From: Carposina sasakii
Taxonomy: Eukaryota; Arthropoda; Insecta; Lepidoptera; Carposinidae
Assembly (NCBI GenBank): GCA_014607495.2
Contig: CP053167.1
Location: 2,604,001 to 2,668,000, forward strand
Length of the DNA stretch: 64,000 nucleotides
Direction of reading: 5' to 3'
The translations under genes and the position numbers were made by a program. Each line of letters opens with the position of its first letter. Positions within the stretch are counted from its first letter, which is position 1. This document shows positions 12,201 through 22,600 of this stretch, in pieces. The notes beneath the pieces were generated by a model. The model did not search any database. It was not told where the DNA came from and saw only the letters and a program-made list of their open reading frames with translations.

Positions 12201-14966
12201 ACTTTTTTTCCTAAGAATCGCCATTTCGGAGATATAGCGATGCAAAATGTTGAAAAAGTTGTGTTATTCATAATATGCACACGTTTCCGCGCCACCCGTG
12301 AGGTAGTGTACATGACACGTTTTTTTTACGTGGTTTCCCCGGTAGGCCTATTCCACGATCTATTGTGGTTCTGTTGAGTTAAAAAACTATTTTATTAAAT
12401 TTAAAATGGTACTATAGTAAATGACAAGAGCGGTGTAAGTAATGAGTAAAATGAAAAATTAATTCGTCTGATAGATACTCGTTTAATGGAACATAATCCA
12501 TACTGTCTTGCACTTCTTCTTCTTCTTCTTATTCTTCTTCTTCTTCCTGCTGGGTACAAATAAATTGTTCAAAGAGCGATGCATCAGATGTCTCCTCGCC
12601 TATATCGTAAGAATCCTCTTCTTCTGGCGATTGAACATTGGAGCACGATTGGCCTCGACAACTGATACATGCTAATGAACAAAACAACCCAACTTTTTTA
12701 CAGCCGCATTTAGCATTACACCCCGTTTTGCAATTGCAAAAAATTGAATTGAGGAGTTTTTCCGGTGCAGGAGGGAGTAAAGTCTGAACTGGTTCCAATA
12801 TATTGTCAATTAACTTCCAACCCCAGTCTTCTGGGTTTAGTTTATTACCGAGCCATACTTATTTCTACATGCAGTAACTGGTTGCGACACGACATCAGCA
12901 TTTTTCAGGAGAGGTAAAAAATCAGTTTTGAAATTGTTTGAGAGACAAGATTTAGTTGATTGTGCTGACGTTTTCAAAGAAAGTACCTCTACTCCACAAG
13001 CTGTAATCACCAACGGAATTCGCTTTCTTCTTTCCGTTTACGGAGCTCCAAAAAAAATTACGTGCTTAGATAAGTTTCGATACTTATCGTTTGCAAAAAA
13101 TACGCATAAAAAAAACAAGTACAATTAGCTTGTCTTCCTCCAACCTCTGCTTCTGCTTATCAACATCTATTTCGGGTATATTATCAAGTTCAAGTATGGC
13201 TCGGTAATAAACTAAACCCAGAAGACTGGGGTTGGAAGTTAATTGACAATATATTGGAACCAGTTCAGACTTTACTCCCTCCTGCACCGGAAAAACTCCT
13301 CAATTCAATTTTTTGCAATTGCAAAACGGGGTGTAATGCTAAATGCGGCTGTAAAAAATTGGGTTGTTTTGTTCATTAGCATGTATCAGTTGTCGAGGCC
13401 AATCGTGCTCCAATGTTCAATCGCCAGAAGAAGAGGATTCTTACGATATAGGCGAGGAGACATCTGATGCATCGCTCTTTGAACAATTTATTTGTACCCA
13501 GCAGGAAGAAGAAGAAGAATAAGAAGAAGAAGAAGAAGTGCAAGACAGTATGGATTATGTTCCATTAAACGAGTATCTATCAGACGAATTAATTTTTCAT
13601 TTTACTCATTACTTACACCGCTCTTGTCATTTACTATAGTACCATTTTAAATTTAATAAAATAGTTTTTTAACTCAACAGAACCACAATAGATCGTGGAA
13701 TAGGCCTACCGGGGAAACCACGTAAAAAAAACGTGTCATGTACACTACCTCACGGGTGGCGCGGAAACGTGTGCATATTATGAATAACACAACTTTTTCA
13801 ACATTTTGCATCGCTATATCTCCGAAATGGCGATTCTTAGGAAAAAAAGTGTATGAACAATTTTTGTAGATAATTGGATGATGAATAATTTTTGTCTCAC
13901 CTATTTTCATGATAGAACTTACCGTTTAGCTGGAAACCTCAAAAAACCGATTTTTGCAACATTTGACCTTCAATAAAAATTTTTCCACACATTGGATTGA
14001 TGTGGATAATTGACAAATTGTATGTAATGGTGTTCCCAACATTCATGCAAATTTTTAGCAAGGTGCGAATTAATGTAACCTTACCCCTATTTTTGTAGCT
14101 AATTTGACTGGACTACATGCTTTTATGAGTCCATCTCAATACACAGAGCTGTGTTCCCTATGTTCAGCATAGTGGAGACACATTTTAATAATCAGTGATA
14201 GGTTGCTATTTTATCATCTGAGAAAATGGCTGATTTTGTTGGTTGACTATTACAATGTGCGAAGAAGGAGATGCATCTGATGTATTCTAGTGAAGCTGCA
14301 CATCAGCATAAGAAATAAACATCATATCATAACATAACATCCGTAAACATAAATATAGACAAATGATACCAGTCTCTCTGAATTCAGCATTAGCTTTGGA
14401 GCGGTCCACCGAGTGAACCTGTAGCTCCCTCAGCCCCTGGAGGACCGCGTCACCACTCAATGACAATTCAGTTGAATACTTTTTAGCAAGCCCCTGGAAA
14501 AACAATTTTATTTGGATAGTTTTTCACAAATGTTTCTAAGGTGTTTTCAAATTAAAATATAATTTCGAAAACTGTATGTATCGACATAATAATACCAATT
14601 TATCTAATAAGTAGCAATATCTGGTAGAAATTCGCAGAAGCAACAAAAAAATTTATAGTGTCTTGGTGTGAAAAGTTGGGACAAGGAAAATTATACGAAG
14701 TTATATATTTTGCGGTAAAACCTCATTGTTTTGCGGTAATTGAGTTTGTTAAGAATATCTTTAGAGATATACAGCTTATAAAATATAGGCAACGAACTAT
14801 AAAAACTATAGGAAAAAACGTTAACAATGAAAAAACAAACCTGCAAACTTTCAGATATGTCGCTACCAGTCTGAAAGTATGGGGATTCCCATAACTTGAT
14901 TTTCTCTTCATTTAACTTAGCTCTGAGTTTAATAAGCAAGTCTTCGTGCTGCGGAGTTGAATCCAT
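228..14966 (-). CDS. NUB1: NEDD8 ultimate buster 1 (NUB1), 13 coding exons
   Basis: NUB1 is an adaptor that binds NEDD8 and ubiquitin-like proteins and steers conjugates to the proteasome. Coding exons, in order: 14841-14966, 14370-14493, 11687-11822, 11507-11607, 10281-10402, 9663-9820, 8842-9038, 7374-7498, 6454-6617, 4927-5095, 1182-1259, 974-1088, 228-304. All borders are GT-AG and the phases agree, giving 563 residues against about 600 in human NUB1. The N-terminus starts MDSTPQHEDLL. A ubiquitin-like fold follows (exons 3-4, with VKLIYNGKVIKPTATLEQQG), then the region with VDNWAVLQLDIAWSYL that closely matches human NUB1. Three UBA domains end the protein: exon 9 (LMELGWSSGQARRGLRAAGG), exon 10 (LENLGYSRGRAVKAVRAANN) and exon 12 (LEAMGYDTADITLALRHSHN), with an acidic serine linker in exon 11 and a basic tail. 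Exon 9 ends in a large minisatellite. Introns hold several transposons. Family assignment is firm; function is by homology. Confidence 0.94.
1654..2231. repeat. Long inverted repeat (fold-back) in last-but-two NUB1 intron
   Basis: Arms of about 208 bp (1654-1861 and 2022-2231) are near-perfect reverse complements, meeting at GGAGTCGGTGCCAGCC and its complement. The 160-bp spacer is not symmetric. The arms are AT-rich and no ORF of note is present. It looks like a non-autonomous fold-back transposon or the product of an inverted duplication. It lies in the intron between exons 10 and 11 of NUB1 and would form a strong hairpin in the transcript. Confidence 0.85.
2640..3240. repeat. Direct duplication and LINE-tail-like fragment
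   Basis: A block with TTTCCATCGACCAATTGCAG occurs at about 2657 and again at about 2797, each followed by a CCTAACCGTTAAGGAGTTCT motif, so about 110 bp is duplicated in direct orientation. The sequence after 3140 (TCAAAATCGGTTTAGCCG and neighbours) resembles the 3' tails of insect LINEs. No coding signal is seen. Confidence 0.55.
3230..4510. repeat. LINE-tail-like repeat fragments, rearranged
   Basis: Several partial copies of one repeat lie here: about 3395-3545, 4225-4330, and an inverted piece at 4370-4440, with a related piece at 1590-1650. They share motifs such as GAACTCCTTCTAAACGGC and GATTCGGTCAAC. Short ORFs in this stretch are by-products. I see no gene. The stretch is intronic to NUB1. 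Confidence 0.5.
4518..4837 (+). repeat. Interspersed repeat family B, copy 1
   Basis: This is one of four roughly 320-bp copies in the window (also 46047-46368, 48163-48477 and 50824-51142), all on the same strand. It begins TATACATATAATAAAAATG and ends with a GAGTCGCGGGCGTCCACTAG motif. Copies differ by small indels and substitutions. Class not determined; the layout suggests a non-autonomous element or the 3' tail of a LINE. Confidence 0.8.
5351..6550. repeat. 99-bp minisatellite made of NUB1 exon-9 end plus 5' splice site
   Basis: Twelve tandem copies of a 98-100-bp GC-rich unit; the CACCGCAG landmark starts at 5362, 5461, 5560, 5659, 5757, 5856, 5955, 6054, 6153, 6253, 6352 and 6451. Read on the minus strand, each unit repeats the second half of the UBA exon (codons for DVDRAHLMLCDVSTARAVQR and the residues after), the donor CTGCG|GTGAGG, and a G-run of G7-C-G8. 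Only the copy joined to the unique exon part (6454-6617) is inferred to be used. Each unit also holds a TGACGTCA palindrome. The copies are almost identical, so the array is young or homogenised. Confidence 0.95.
6822..6988. repeat. Interspersed repeat family C, copy 1
   Basis: About 165 bp are shared almost exactly with 18663-18829, including GCGCCGGCCCGAAGTAAATT and a TTTGGCGCCTGGAGCGACTG motif. Same orientation in both copies. Class unknown. It sits in the NUB1 intron between exons 8 and 9. Confidence 0.75.
7865..8145. mobile_element. hAT-type MITE, copy 1
   Basis: A 281-bp non-autonomous element with terminal inverted repeats starting CAGAGGTCGGAATTAGGTAG, flanked by a perfect 8-bp target duplication TTCATTAC (7857-7864 and 8146-8153). 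The 8-bp duplication and the CAG-type ends point to the hAT superfamily. A second copy lies at 19118-19396 in the opposite orientation. It sits in a NUB1 intron. Confidence 0.9.
8222..8500. repeat. Lepidopteran-type SINE/LINE-tail repeat, family E
   Basis: Starts with (ATC)n, then a GCCTATTGCTGGACGTAGGC motif, then a block ending near an ATGGGGAGG motif. Related pieces are at about 8745-8820, 21640-21710, 30040-30150, 33925-34170, 36760-36880, 48640-48890, 50140-50240 and 54755-54940. Orientation varies and an ATG/ATC microsatellite often marks one end. Non-coding; the small ORFs over it are spurious. Confidence 0.7.
9045..9660. repeat. NUB1 intron with repeat debris
   Basis: Between NUB1 exons 6 and 7. 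The block 9085-9465 is an inverted, diverged relative of 2290-2640 (shared ACTTCCCAGGTATGCTTCCA and AAAATGCTGGG motifs), so it is an interspersed repeat. A short family-E-like piece follows at 9465-9520. No gene seen. Confidence 0.5.
10690..10775 (-). repeat. tRNA-derived SINE head (not a tRNA gene)
   Basis: On the minus strand the sequence has an A-box-like CGGTAGCTCAGTGG and a B-box-like GTTCGATTCCC, but the anticodon arm is too short for a tRNA. Similar heads occur at 23535-23582 and 40120-40195, all followed by an A/T-rich tail. Best read as tRNA-derived SINE fragments in intron or intergenic DNA. Confidence 0.6.
11225..11445 (-). mobile_element. tRNA-derived SINE, family S, copy 1
   Basis: Read on the minus strand: a B-box-like GGGTTCGAATCCCGGTAGGT, a core with CGACACAAGACCTTAGGG, and a tail of TTTATTTA repeats. 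Full relative at 53090-53335 (same strand), and a copy on the plus strand at 55141-55224 that resumes at 55735-55860. It lies in a NUB1 intron. Confidence 0.75.
11969..14083. mobile_element. 2.1-kb fold-back carrying a CXC-type gene fragment
   Basis: Two arms of about 890 bp (11969-12860 and 13193-14083) are near-identical reverse complements around a unique centre of about 330 bp. Both arms encode the same peptide piece: on the minus strand of the left arm (12529-12798) and the plus strand of the right arm, with a cysteine-rich CNCKTGCNAKCGCKK motif like tesmin/TSO1-type CXC repeats and an acidic tail. The centre (about 12925-13185, plus strand) encodes the part just upstream (DLVDCADVFKESTSTPQAVI), broken by a frameshift near 13127. 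So the element holds one complete 3' piece of a gene and a mirror copy of its end. It sits within the NUB1 intron between exons 2 and 3. Confidence 0.85.
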
Positions 14967-15084
14967 GGTAAGAATAAAATAAAATAAAAGATTGTGCAAA
15001 GTGCGTGATCAACTTTGTAAACCTAAACAATGACAGTGCAATGACAGGAATGACAGACAGCTGATTTGCAGCTGGTTGATGCTC

Positions 15085-15655
15085 AAAGTGATGTTTTCTG
15101 GTAGATAAGTAATATTTTGTTTACTTGTTATGTGAATCTAGTGCGTGTGCATGGTTTTATATGCAGGTAAGCTGCTGAGTAAAACTTTAGTCGGAATACG
15201 ATCTCTTGAATTTTCTAAATTTTTGATTTTACAATGATTAGACTGTATCCATCATAAATTCAGAATACATTTTACTAAACAATGGCTTAGTTCCCTTTGC
15301 CTTTCCTTCGGGATAAACTAAAAAAAAAAAAAAAAACAACAGTTTTTTTTTTTAGTTTATCCCGAAGGAAAGGCAAGGGAACTAAGCCCATACAGCCTAA
15401 TCATTGTTTAGTAAAATGTATTCTGAATTTATGATGGATGACAATGATGAGAAGTGGAAACGTCGGGAAAATCCTCAAAACAAGTGTAAAGTAAGTCAAA
15501 ATGAAAAATTATTGCAGAAACAACTTACATGCGCCTATGAAGAGATCGTAATCCGGCTAAAGTTTTACTTGGCTTACCTGCATATAAAACCATGCACACG
15601 CACTAGATTCACAGCACAAGTAATCAAAATATAACTTATCTACCAGAAAACATCA
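15085..15655. repeat. Palindrome between the divergent genes NUB1 and RFC2
   Basis: Left arm about 15085-15340, right arm about 15341-15655, centre in a T/A run near 15345. The arm ends match (AAAGTGATGTTTTCTGGTAG and its complement), as do internal motifs such as CTAGTGCGTGTGCATGG and a GATAAACTAAAAAAA core. The right arm has about 60-100 extra bases. Each arm contains TATATGCAG followed by GTAAGC, which looks like a splice donor, pointing toward the centre. It occupies most of the roughly 900 bp between the two start codons (14966 and 15864). It is either a fold-back transposon or an inverted duplication of a promoter/5' exon. Confidence 0.8.
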
Positions 15656-15863
15656 CTTTACGGACACATGCAAGCCATTTACAAATAATTTTTGATTTTC
15701 ACAAGAAAATTACACCTGCACCCTTCCAGCTTTTCCCGCCGAATCCAAAAAAAAAAAAAAAACTGTTGACGCGCGTTTTCTTTTTGTTTACTAATAGGAA
15801 AAATAGTTTTCTTGCAGTTTTACTTATTTAAATACACTCCATTTACTTACAATTTCAGTAATT

Positions 15864-17472
15864 ATGAGTGACGATGATATCACAATCATGGAAGTGGACG
15901 AACCAGAACCGAAACAAGTGAAACCCAACCCAGGTTCAAGCAAAAATATTTCACACCTACCATGGATCGAAAAGTATAGACCGCAAACTTTCAGCGACAT
16001 CGTTGGAAATGAGGATACAGTCTCTCGTTTGGCGGTTTTCGCTCGAACAGGCAATGCGCCCAATATAATAATTGCGGGCCCACCGGGCGTGGGTAAAACT
16101 ACTACGATCCTTTGTCTTGCACGAGCTCTCCTCGGATCTTCCTTCAAAGATGCTGTTCTCGAACTCAATGCTTCTAACGATCGAGGTATCGATGTTGTTC
16201 GGAACAAAATCAAAATGTTTGCTCAGCAAAAGGTCAGTACCTACATCATTATTTTAAGGTTATATTTGTTTGTTTATTTTTAACCGGTGCATTATTTAGG
16301 TAACATTACCAGCCGGAAGGCACAAAATTGTGATCTTGGATGAAGCAGACAGCATGACAGAAGGGGCACAGCAAGCCCTCCGTCGGACTATGGAGCTGTA
16401 CTCCAATACCACTCGGTTTGCTCTCGCTGCCAATAATAGTGAGAAAATCATAGAACCGATACAGTCACGATGCGCAGTCCTTCGATACTCAAGACTCAGT
16501 GATGCACAGATACTTGCTAAGGTATTAAATACTTGTTTCTATAATTATGTGTAAAGACTATACTATACCCTCAAAATTGGTCAGAAGTGGTACCATGTGG
16601 TTCTATCAGCCTTTGGTGCTCTGCCTACCCTGTAAGGGGTAAAGGCGTGATTATATGTATGTATGTGTAAAGAAACTAACCTATAACTAGGCAGTAATTT
16701 AGCTGACCTACTTTTAACCCTGGTATATTATGAGTAAGTTAATTTCTGAACTACATTTATTTTCCCCATTCCTCCATTGAGATGTTCCTAGGCATCTTTA
16801 GTAAACTAGTACCTATTTAAAGTTGGGCCATATAATTTTAGATCATTGAGATATGCGAGAAAGAAAACTTATCATATACAGAGGAGGGAGTGACAGCAGT
16901 TGTATTCACAGCACAGGGAGACCTCCGGTCTGCCCTGAACAACCTGCAGGCTACAGCACAGGGCTTCCGTCACATCAGCCCTGAATATGTGTTCAAAGTG
17001 TGTGACGAGCCCCATCCTATGTTGGTGAAGAGTATGCTTGAATCATGCACTAAACAGGATATACACGAAGCTTATAAGGTAATTACGACAATCTATGTTG
17101 AATATAAACACATTTTTGTATAATATAAAGTTTAAAATAATAAATTCCTTTCAGGAACAAAATATGCCTATAAAATTAAAATCAACTTACATACTGTAAA
17201 TGAAGTTTATTATCATGTTATAAGTAGTGTTCAATAATTTCCAGGTAATTGCAAAACTTTGCAAACTAGGCTATGCAGCAGAGGATATAATCAGCAACAT
17301 ATTCAGGGTCTGTAAAACACTAGAAATATCTGAGGACCTGAAGCTGTCTTTCATCAGAGAGATAGGTCTGACTCACATGAGGGTCGCAGATGGGTTGACA
17401 TCACCACTACAGTTAGCTGGACTGCTGGGGAGATTATGTTTGGTGGCGGGGGGAGGGGAGACTGACTGGTAG
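15864..17472 (+). CDS. RFC2: Replication factor C subunit 2 (RFC40; fly RfC4)
   Basis: AAA+ subunit of the RFC clamp loader that opens and loads PCNA on primed DNA in the nucleus. Exons: 15864-16232, 16300-16521, 16842-17078, 17245-17472; all GT-AG and all phase 0, giving 351 residues (human RFC2 has 354). Seen in the sequence: the [20 protein letters not shown] start motif, Walker [10 protein letters not shown] (about residues 73-81), Walker B LDEAD in exon 2, the SRC sensor/arginine motif ([13 protein letters not shown]), and the C-terminal collar ([16 protein letters not shown]). Start chosen at the only ATG before the conserved core. It is transcribed away from NUB1, so the two may share a promoter region, but that region is a palindrome here. 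Assignment to RFC2 rather than RFC4 or RFC5 rests on the [11 protein letters not shown] and MFAQQK motifs. Confidence 0.97.
16556..16672. repeat. Interspersed repeat family D, fragment in RFC2 intron
   Basis: Contains ACCATGTGGTTCTATC and GTAAAGGCGTGATTATATG and ends in an ATGT microsatellite. Longer copies lie at 35505-35720, 51890-52075 and 56085-56330. It lies in the second RFC2 intron (16522-16841). Confidence 0.65.
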
Positions 17473-19110
17473 CTTGGTGCTATGAGTTTTGTCTTGATAC
17501 CGGTTAATTCACACAAAATAATATATAGTGGTAGTAATACATATTAAGCCACTCCAGGAAAATACAGACAGTCAGTCAATGGGTTGTGTAAATCTATATT
17601 GGAGATCACTGGCGGCTCGTCCTAAGGAGCGCTCGTGCAGTGCACTCCCACCCACGAAGATTACATATGTAGGCAATCTATATTTCTCTATATTTTTCAA
17701 TTCTACTATGTATATACAATATTGTCTGCGCGTTCGTCTCAAGTAAGTTGTAGGTAATCTTATGTATCGAGTGGAGCGCTAGCGATCGCGGTCCAATGAA
17801 ACGTAATTTGGTACGATTCCTAGTACAGTATTCAATGAGTGCGAAAGAGACATACCGACATAGGCCGGCGCGTGAAACAGAAGATTTCGTATGAAAAATT
17901 AGCCTTATCTGAAGCGCCGCTCACATTAATTCGTAGTGTGCGTATGCGGCCACTAGATGTCGCTTAGTCCGAGTTAGAACGCGATATGGTTCTCCTTAAT
18001 ATGTTTCATTAGGTCATCTAAATTTTAATAAGAGGGGTTGCACTTGTATCATTTCGTTCGTTAAGTAGCGATGGGTAACTCGTCATATCAAAACGAGGAT
18101 GATGGAGGACCTCAATTCTCCTCGCGAGGTACACCTCATTTAACCAAAAGCAACTTTATGTAAGGGATATCCAGGATATTGATTGAGTGAATGGTAATGA
18201 ACGTCGAGTTCTCCTCGCGAGGTACACCTCATTTTGAGGTGTTCACCTCATTTAACCAAAAGCAACTATGTTAGGGTAATAAGACTGGATATTGATTGAG
18301 TGAATGGTAATGAACCTCAAGTCGCGCTCGCGACTCATCGCCTCAACTTCCCCTCGTTTAACTAAAATGTAATCTATGTCACGGTAATAAGACTTACAAT
18401 CTTGACAGATATTATTGTGTTCGTTCGTTCGGTGAGTGAATGAGGTGAGTTGTAGAATGAGTGAGGAGATTGCGAGTGCACGCAAATCGGAGCGCTATTT
18501 CGACCGTGATAAGTATCTAAGTATGTAAAACGAGGATGAGATGTGAGGTGTTGTAAAATTAAAACGAGTCCTCCCTCGAATTTTGCCGCGGTGAGGACCT
18601 CAAATAAGGTGACTCACGAGTGAGGAGCTCATCGCTATCGTTAAGGGAGTGAACACGCGCCAGCGCCGGCCCGAAGTAAATTTTAGAATGGAGCGAGATC
18701 CAATTATGGCGCCTCTCCTGTTTGCTCCTAATAATATATACCTATATCTTTACCATTTAGGCGCCCTCTAGGATTTGGCGCCTGGAGCGACTGCTCCGTT
18801 CGCCGTATGGGCGGGCCGGCCCTGACGCGCGGCGTTTGCTAACTGTAATTTCGCATATTCAAAAATATCAGGAGCCGCCCCTGTTGGTGATGAATGATAT
18901 TTAGGCATGTGGTACATTCATATTGTATTAGAACCAGTCTCAAAAATGTTTTTGTTAATTAATTTAAGAAATGTAAATAAAACAATTATTGTATAATATG
19001 CTTTTTTATTAAAATACATGTATAAAATATGCAAAACATATAACAGACCTTTATGACACATTATATGGAACTATGTAATGTAGGCTGGTACCTACATATG
19101 TTTTAATTAT
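17473..19110. repeat. Intergenic repeats between RFC2 and the deaminase gene
   Basis: No gene seen. 17600-17700 shares motifs with 49670-49760 (GGCGGCTCGTCCTAA). 18100-18330 holds a duplicated block with TCCTCGCGAGGTACACCTCA, repeated with diverged spacing of about 115-120 bp. 18663-18829 is family C copy 2. The rest is AT-rich without a clear feature. Confidence 0.55.
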
Positions 19111-19117
19111 TTATTAC

Positions 19118-19396
19118 CAGAGGTCGGAATTAGGTAGTCATTTATGTACTTGCACTGATTTCATACAGCGAAAGAATAAATTGGATATGCCTCAAATTCC
19201 GGTATTAATTTTAAAGAGCAGAAATTTTATGTTAATTATCTTTGTTTTATTTATCTATCTCTGAGGGTTTTATTATTATTTATTTGTAATATTGTTGGCC
19301 ACACGGGATTGTCCATTAGAAATCCTGGGAAGGTCCACATTCATATCAACATTTCGATGCAAGTACATAAATGACTCTACCTAATTCCGACCTCTA
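19118..19396. mobile_element. hAT-type MITE, copy 2
   Basis: A 279-bp relative of 7865-8145 in inverted orientation, flanked by 8-bp target duplications TTTATTAC (19110-19117 and 19397-19404). The last base of the right inverted repeat has changed from G to A. Similar internal sequence shows both were mobilised by the same transposase source. Confidence 0.88.
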
Positions 19397-19686
19397 TTTA
19401 TTACTGAAATATAATTGATTAAATAATATCCTTATAGCTAGCCTAAGTTAATGGAATGTGATCACCGAGAATCTTGTATCAATTTGTTGTGTTCTTCCAT
19501 TAGACTCTGTAAAACATTAACATAATAGATAACATATTTTATTGCCTATCATAAAACCTCAGAAATTGTATACCTAATCGCTATAAACATTACAAAAAAG
19601 TAGTTTTAATGAAGTAGCAGTCAGATTCCATAGTGCAGGGTTTCCAAGTCCCTAGTTCTAAAGTTGGCACCATGCTGTGGGTTCCG

Positions 19687-22600
19687 TCAGTGTAAAACGG
19701 CCTGGCTTTCCACAGGAACATCTGCTATCATCTTCTGATGCTCTTCACTGAGGGCCTGTCACACACATTCATACTGGGAGTCTATAACTGCCATGAGATG
19801 TCTCCATTGCATTCCATAGACTTATTACTTGCAATAGCAAAAATAGTGCAATTAGCGCGAATTATGAATTTGTATCACCCAATAGCAATCGCAGAGTAGT
19901 TTGCCATGTAAAAATTGTGCAATTTTCGCTATCTCTTTGCTATTGCAAGATTCATAATAATCCTCCCGTTTCATTAGCTATCTCGCTCATTATGTTATTG
20001 TCATAAATAAAAATGTTTTTACAATAACACTAGACCTCTATTAATCATGTTGTGGATACTAACCGAACCATAAATAGATATATATAAAAACATCCATGAC
20101 ATTATTTGCGTCGTCAATTATTTGCGAGATACCCAACAAAATTGTCTTGAGACATCACTAATGCGGCAGTTATAAACACCCTGTACACTCAGGCAAGTTT
20201 ACATTATTAACATAATTGAAATCGACATTAAATCCTTCTGCAGCCTGTTACGAAGGTTAAGTCTGGATCGAAGGACCAAAACTAGCTTCTTCGCTATTTT
20301 ATAAGTACATGAATTTATGTTAGAAAAGCAGTTGCAAGTCTCAACCCCACTTACGATATAATAGGATGCTTTTAAATTATTTAAGTTAAAACTTAGAATC
20401 TAAGTAGGTATATTTTAGCGTTAGTACCTATACTATAAGCCAACCCTCCTGGCACACGCAGTCATAGAACGTTTTATATGACAGCGCGTGCCAGGAGCGT
20501 TGGCGTATAGTATAGTGCTTTTTTGCATTTATAAGATCTGAAATCGGTTATGTGCAGTGCTTATAATAGAAATGTATTTGAAATGATCCTTCTTCCATAG
20601 ACCAGGTTAACCTATGCCATAGACAGATTGAATAAGATTGTACCGAAATCAAAGATTCCATGCCTGAGTGTATCCCATGCATCACCTTTCATCGCATGCA
20701 TGAGATCGGTAACATCCAGAAAAGGATTCAGTGCTTCAAAAGATTACCACCAAAGCTCTTAAAATTATTCATTATATAATTCGATTTAATGTCCACTTAC
20801 GCCAAGCTATACCAATTAGGCACTTTATGTCAAAAAAATCAAGTACGTAGGTAGCTGTGGTGGTGGTGGTACAGATGGGCCTTAGATTGTAAAGGAGTCT
20901 GTCCACTGATCCTACCATACCCTGACTGACCATAATAGTTAGGTACCTACGTACGTGTCAAATGATGAATATCAAGTGCATGTAAGCGAGATGAGAATGT
21001 TGAGATGGATGTGTGGAGGTACAAGAATAGATAAAATAAGAAATGAGTAAAGGGGTATGTTAAGCGAGAAGCTATGTAAACAGCCCACTATAAAAAACCT
21101 ATTTCCAAAATTTGAGACTCGAAATCACATGTTTTTTATTTTTCGAGATTGTATGAACATTCCTGTGTTGTTTAGGAATTCTTCATACTATCTGGAAAAA
21201 TAAACATGTGATTTCGAGTCTGAAATTTTGTGGATAGGTCCTCTATAGTGGGCTGTTTACATAGCTTTTCGCTTAACATACCCTTTCTGTTACACTCTGT
21301 ATAAGAGAAGTTTGAAAGTTGCGCCGATCAGACAAGTTACGAAGTAACCGTCTGTGGCACGGACATGTAAAGCGACGGGATGAAAGGCATATTTTACAGA
21401 GAGCGTTGTGCATGAGTGTGGATGGATATGAAGGAACAAACCAATAGACCAAAGAAATGTTGGATGGACTGTGTGAGAGAGGATATGCGTGTACTGGGAG
21501 TGAGCAATGAGATGACGGATAACAGGGATGAATGGAAGAAAAGTACATATTGCGCCGACCCCAAATAAATGGGAAAGGGCAGGAAGATGATGATGACCTA
21601 CGTGTCAGGCACGTATTAATTAGTTCCAGGCTTGTCGAAAACTAGGGACCAAGCCTTGTGGCGTGTCATGGGGGAGGCCTACATCTAGCAGTGGACTATT
21701 GCTAGTGGTGAAGTAAAAATAGTATGATCAGTGCGCAGATTCCTTTCTTGTGCTTTTTAAATTGTACCACAGATTTAGTGCGAGTATATTGTACTGACCT
21801 TGAAATACTTGACAGTTTTGACCCTGAGCTCCAAGGTGGCTGCTTCATCACAGATGAAGAGAGTCTGCGGATGCTGCTGGAAGGCGGAGACCGTCCACAT
21901 GTGGTTGACGCCTTCCTCCACCGCCTTGGACAGCGCCAGGGCTTTGTGACCGCCGGTGATGAGGATCATCACCTGGACAATGTGTTTATTTAGACACAAG
22001 TATGAGTAATCCTCAAATAAATACCTATTCTATTCTACCTATACAAGTATTTGTCACCAATTATGTAATGTATGTAAGTTGAGATTTTCGAGATGAAGGA
22101 ATAGTGTATATGTATTTGCGCATAAACTGCAGTCCGTGTATGTGTAATTTTCAAATAAATATATAGATATTACACAACTTGCTAGCTTAACGCCTGAGAG
22201 AATGCCCGAGTCCTTAGTAGACTCTTACATTTCTCCCACACCTTCCTCTTAAATCATTCTATTTATAAAAATGCATCAAAATCCGTTGCGTAGTTTTAAA
22301 TATCTAAACATACCTAGGGACAGACAGCGGCAAGCGATTTTGTTTTATAATATGGTATAATACGATACTGGGGTACAATTAATGATATGAAACACTCGAA
22401 AGACATTCCTCCTTCTGGCGCAGTCTGGTATATTCTATCCTACCTCTTTAGCGTCCATCACAGTTCCAACACCGACGGTGAGCGCCTGCTTCGGCACTTT
22501 ACTGATGTCGTTACCGAAGAACCGTTTGTTTGCGTCCAGCGTGTCATAGGCGAGGGTCTTAACGCGAGTGCGCGACACAAGCGACGAACCCGGCTCGTTG

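Noticed and set aside
12141..13910. Two identical 78-codon ORFs on opposite strands
   Set aside because: They are mirror copies within the fold-back arms and show no protein family.
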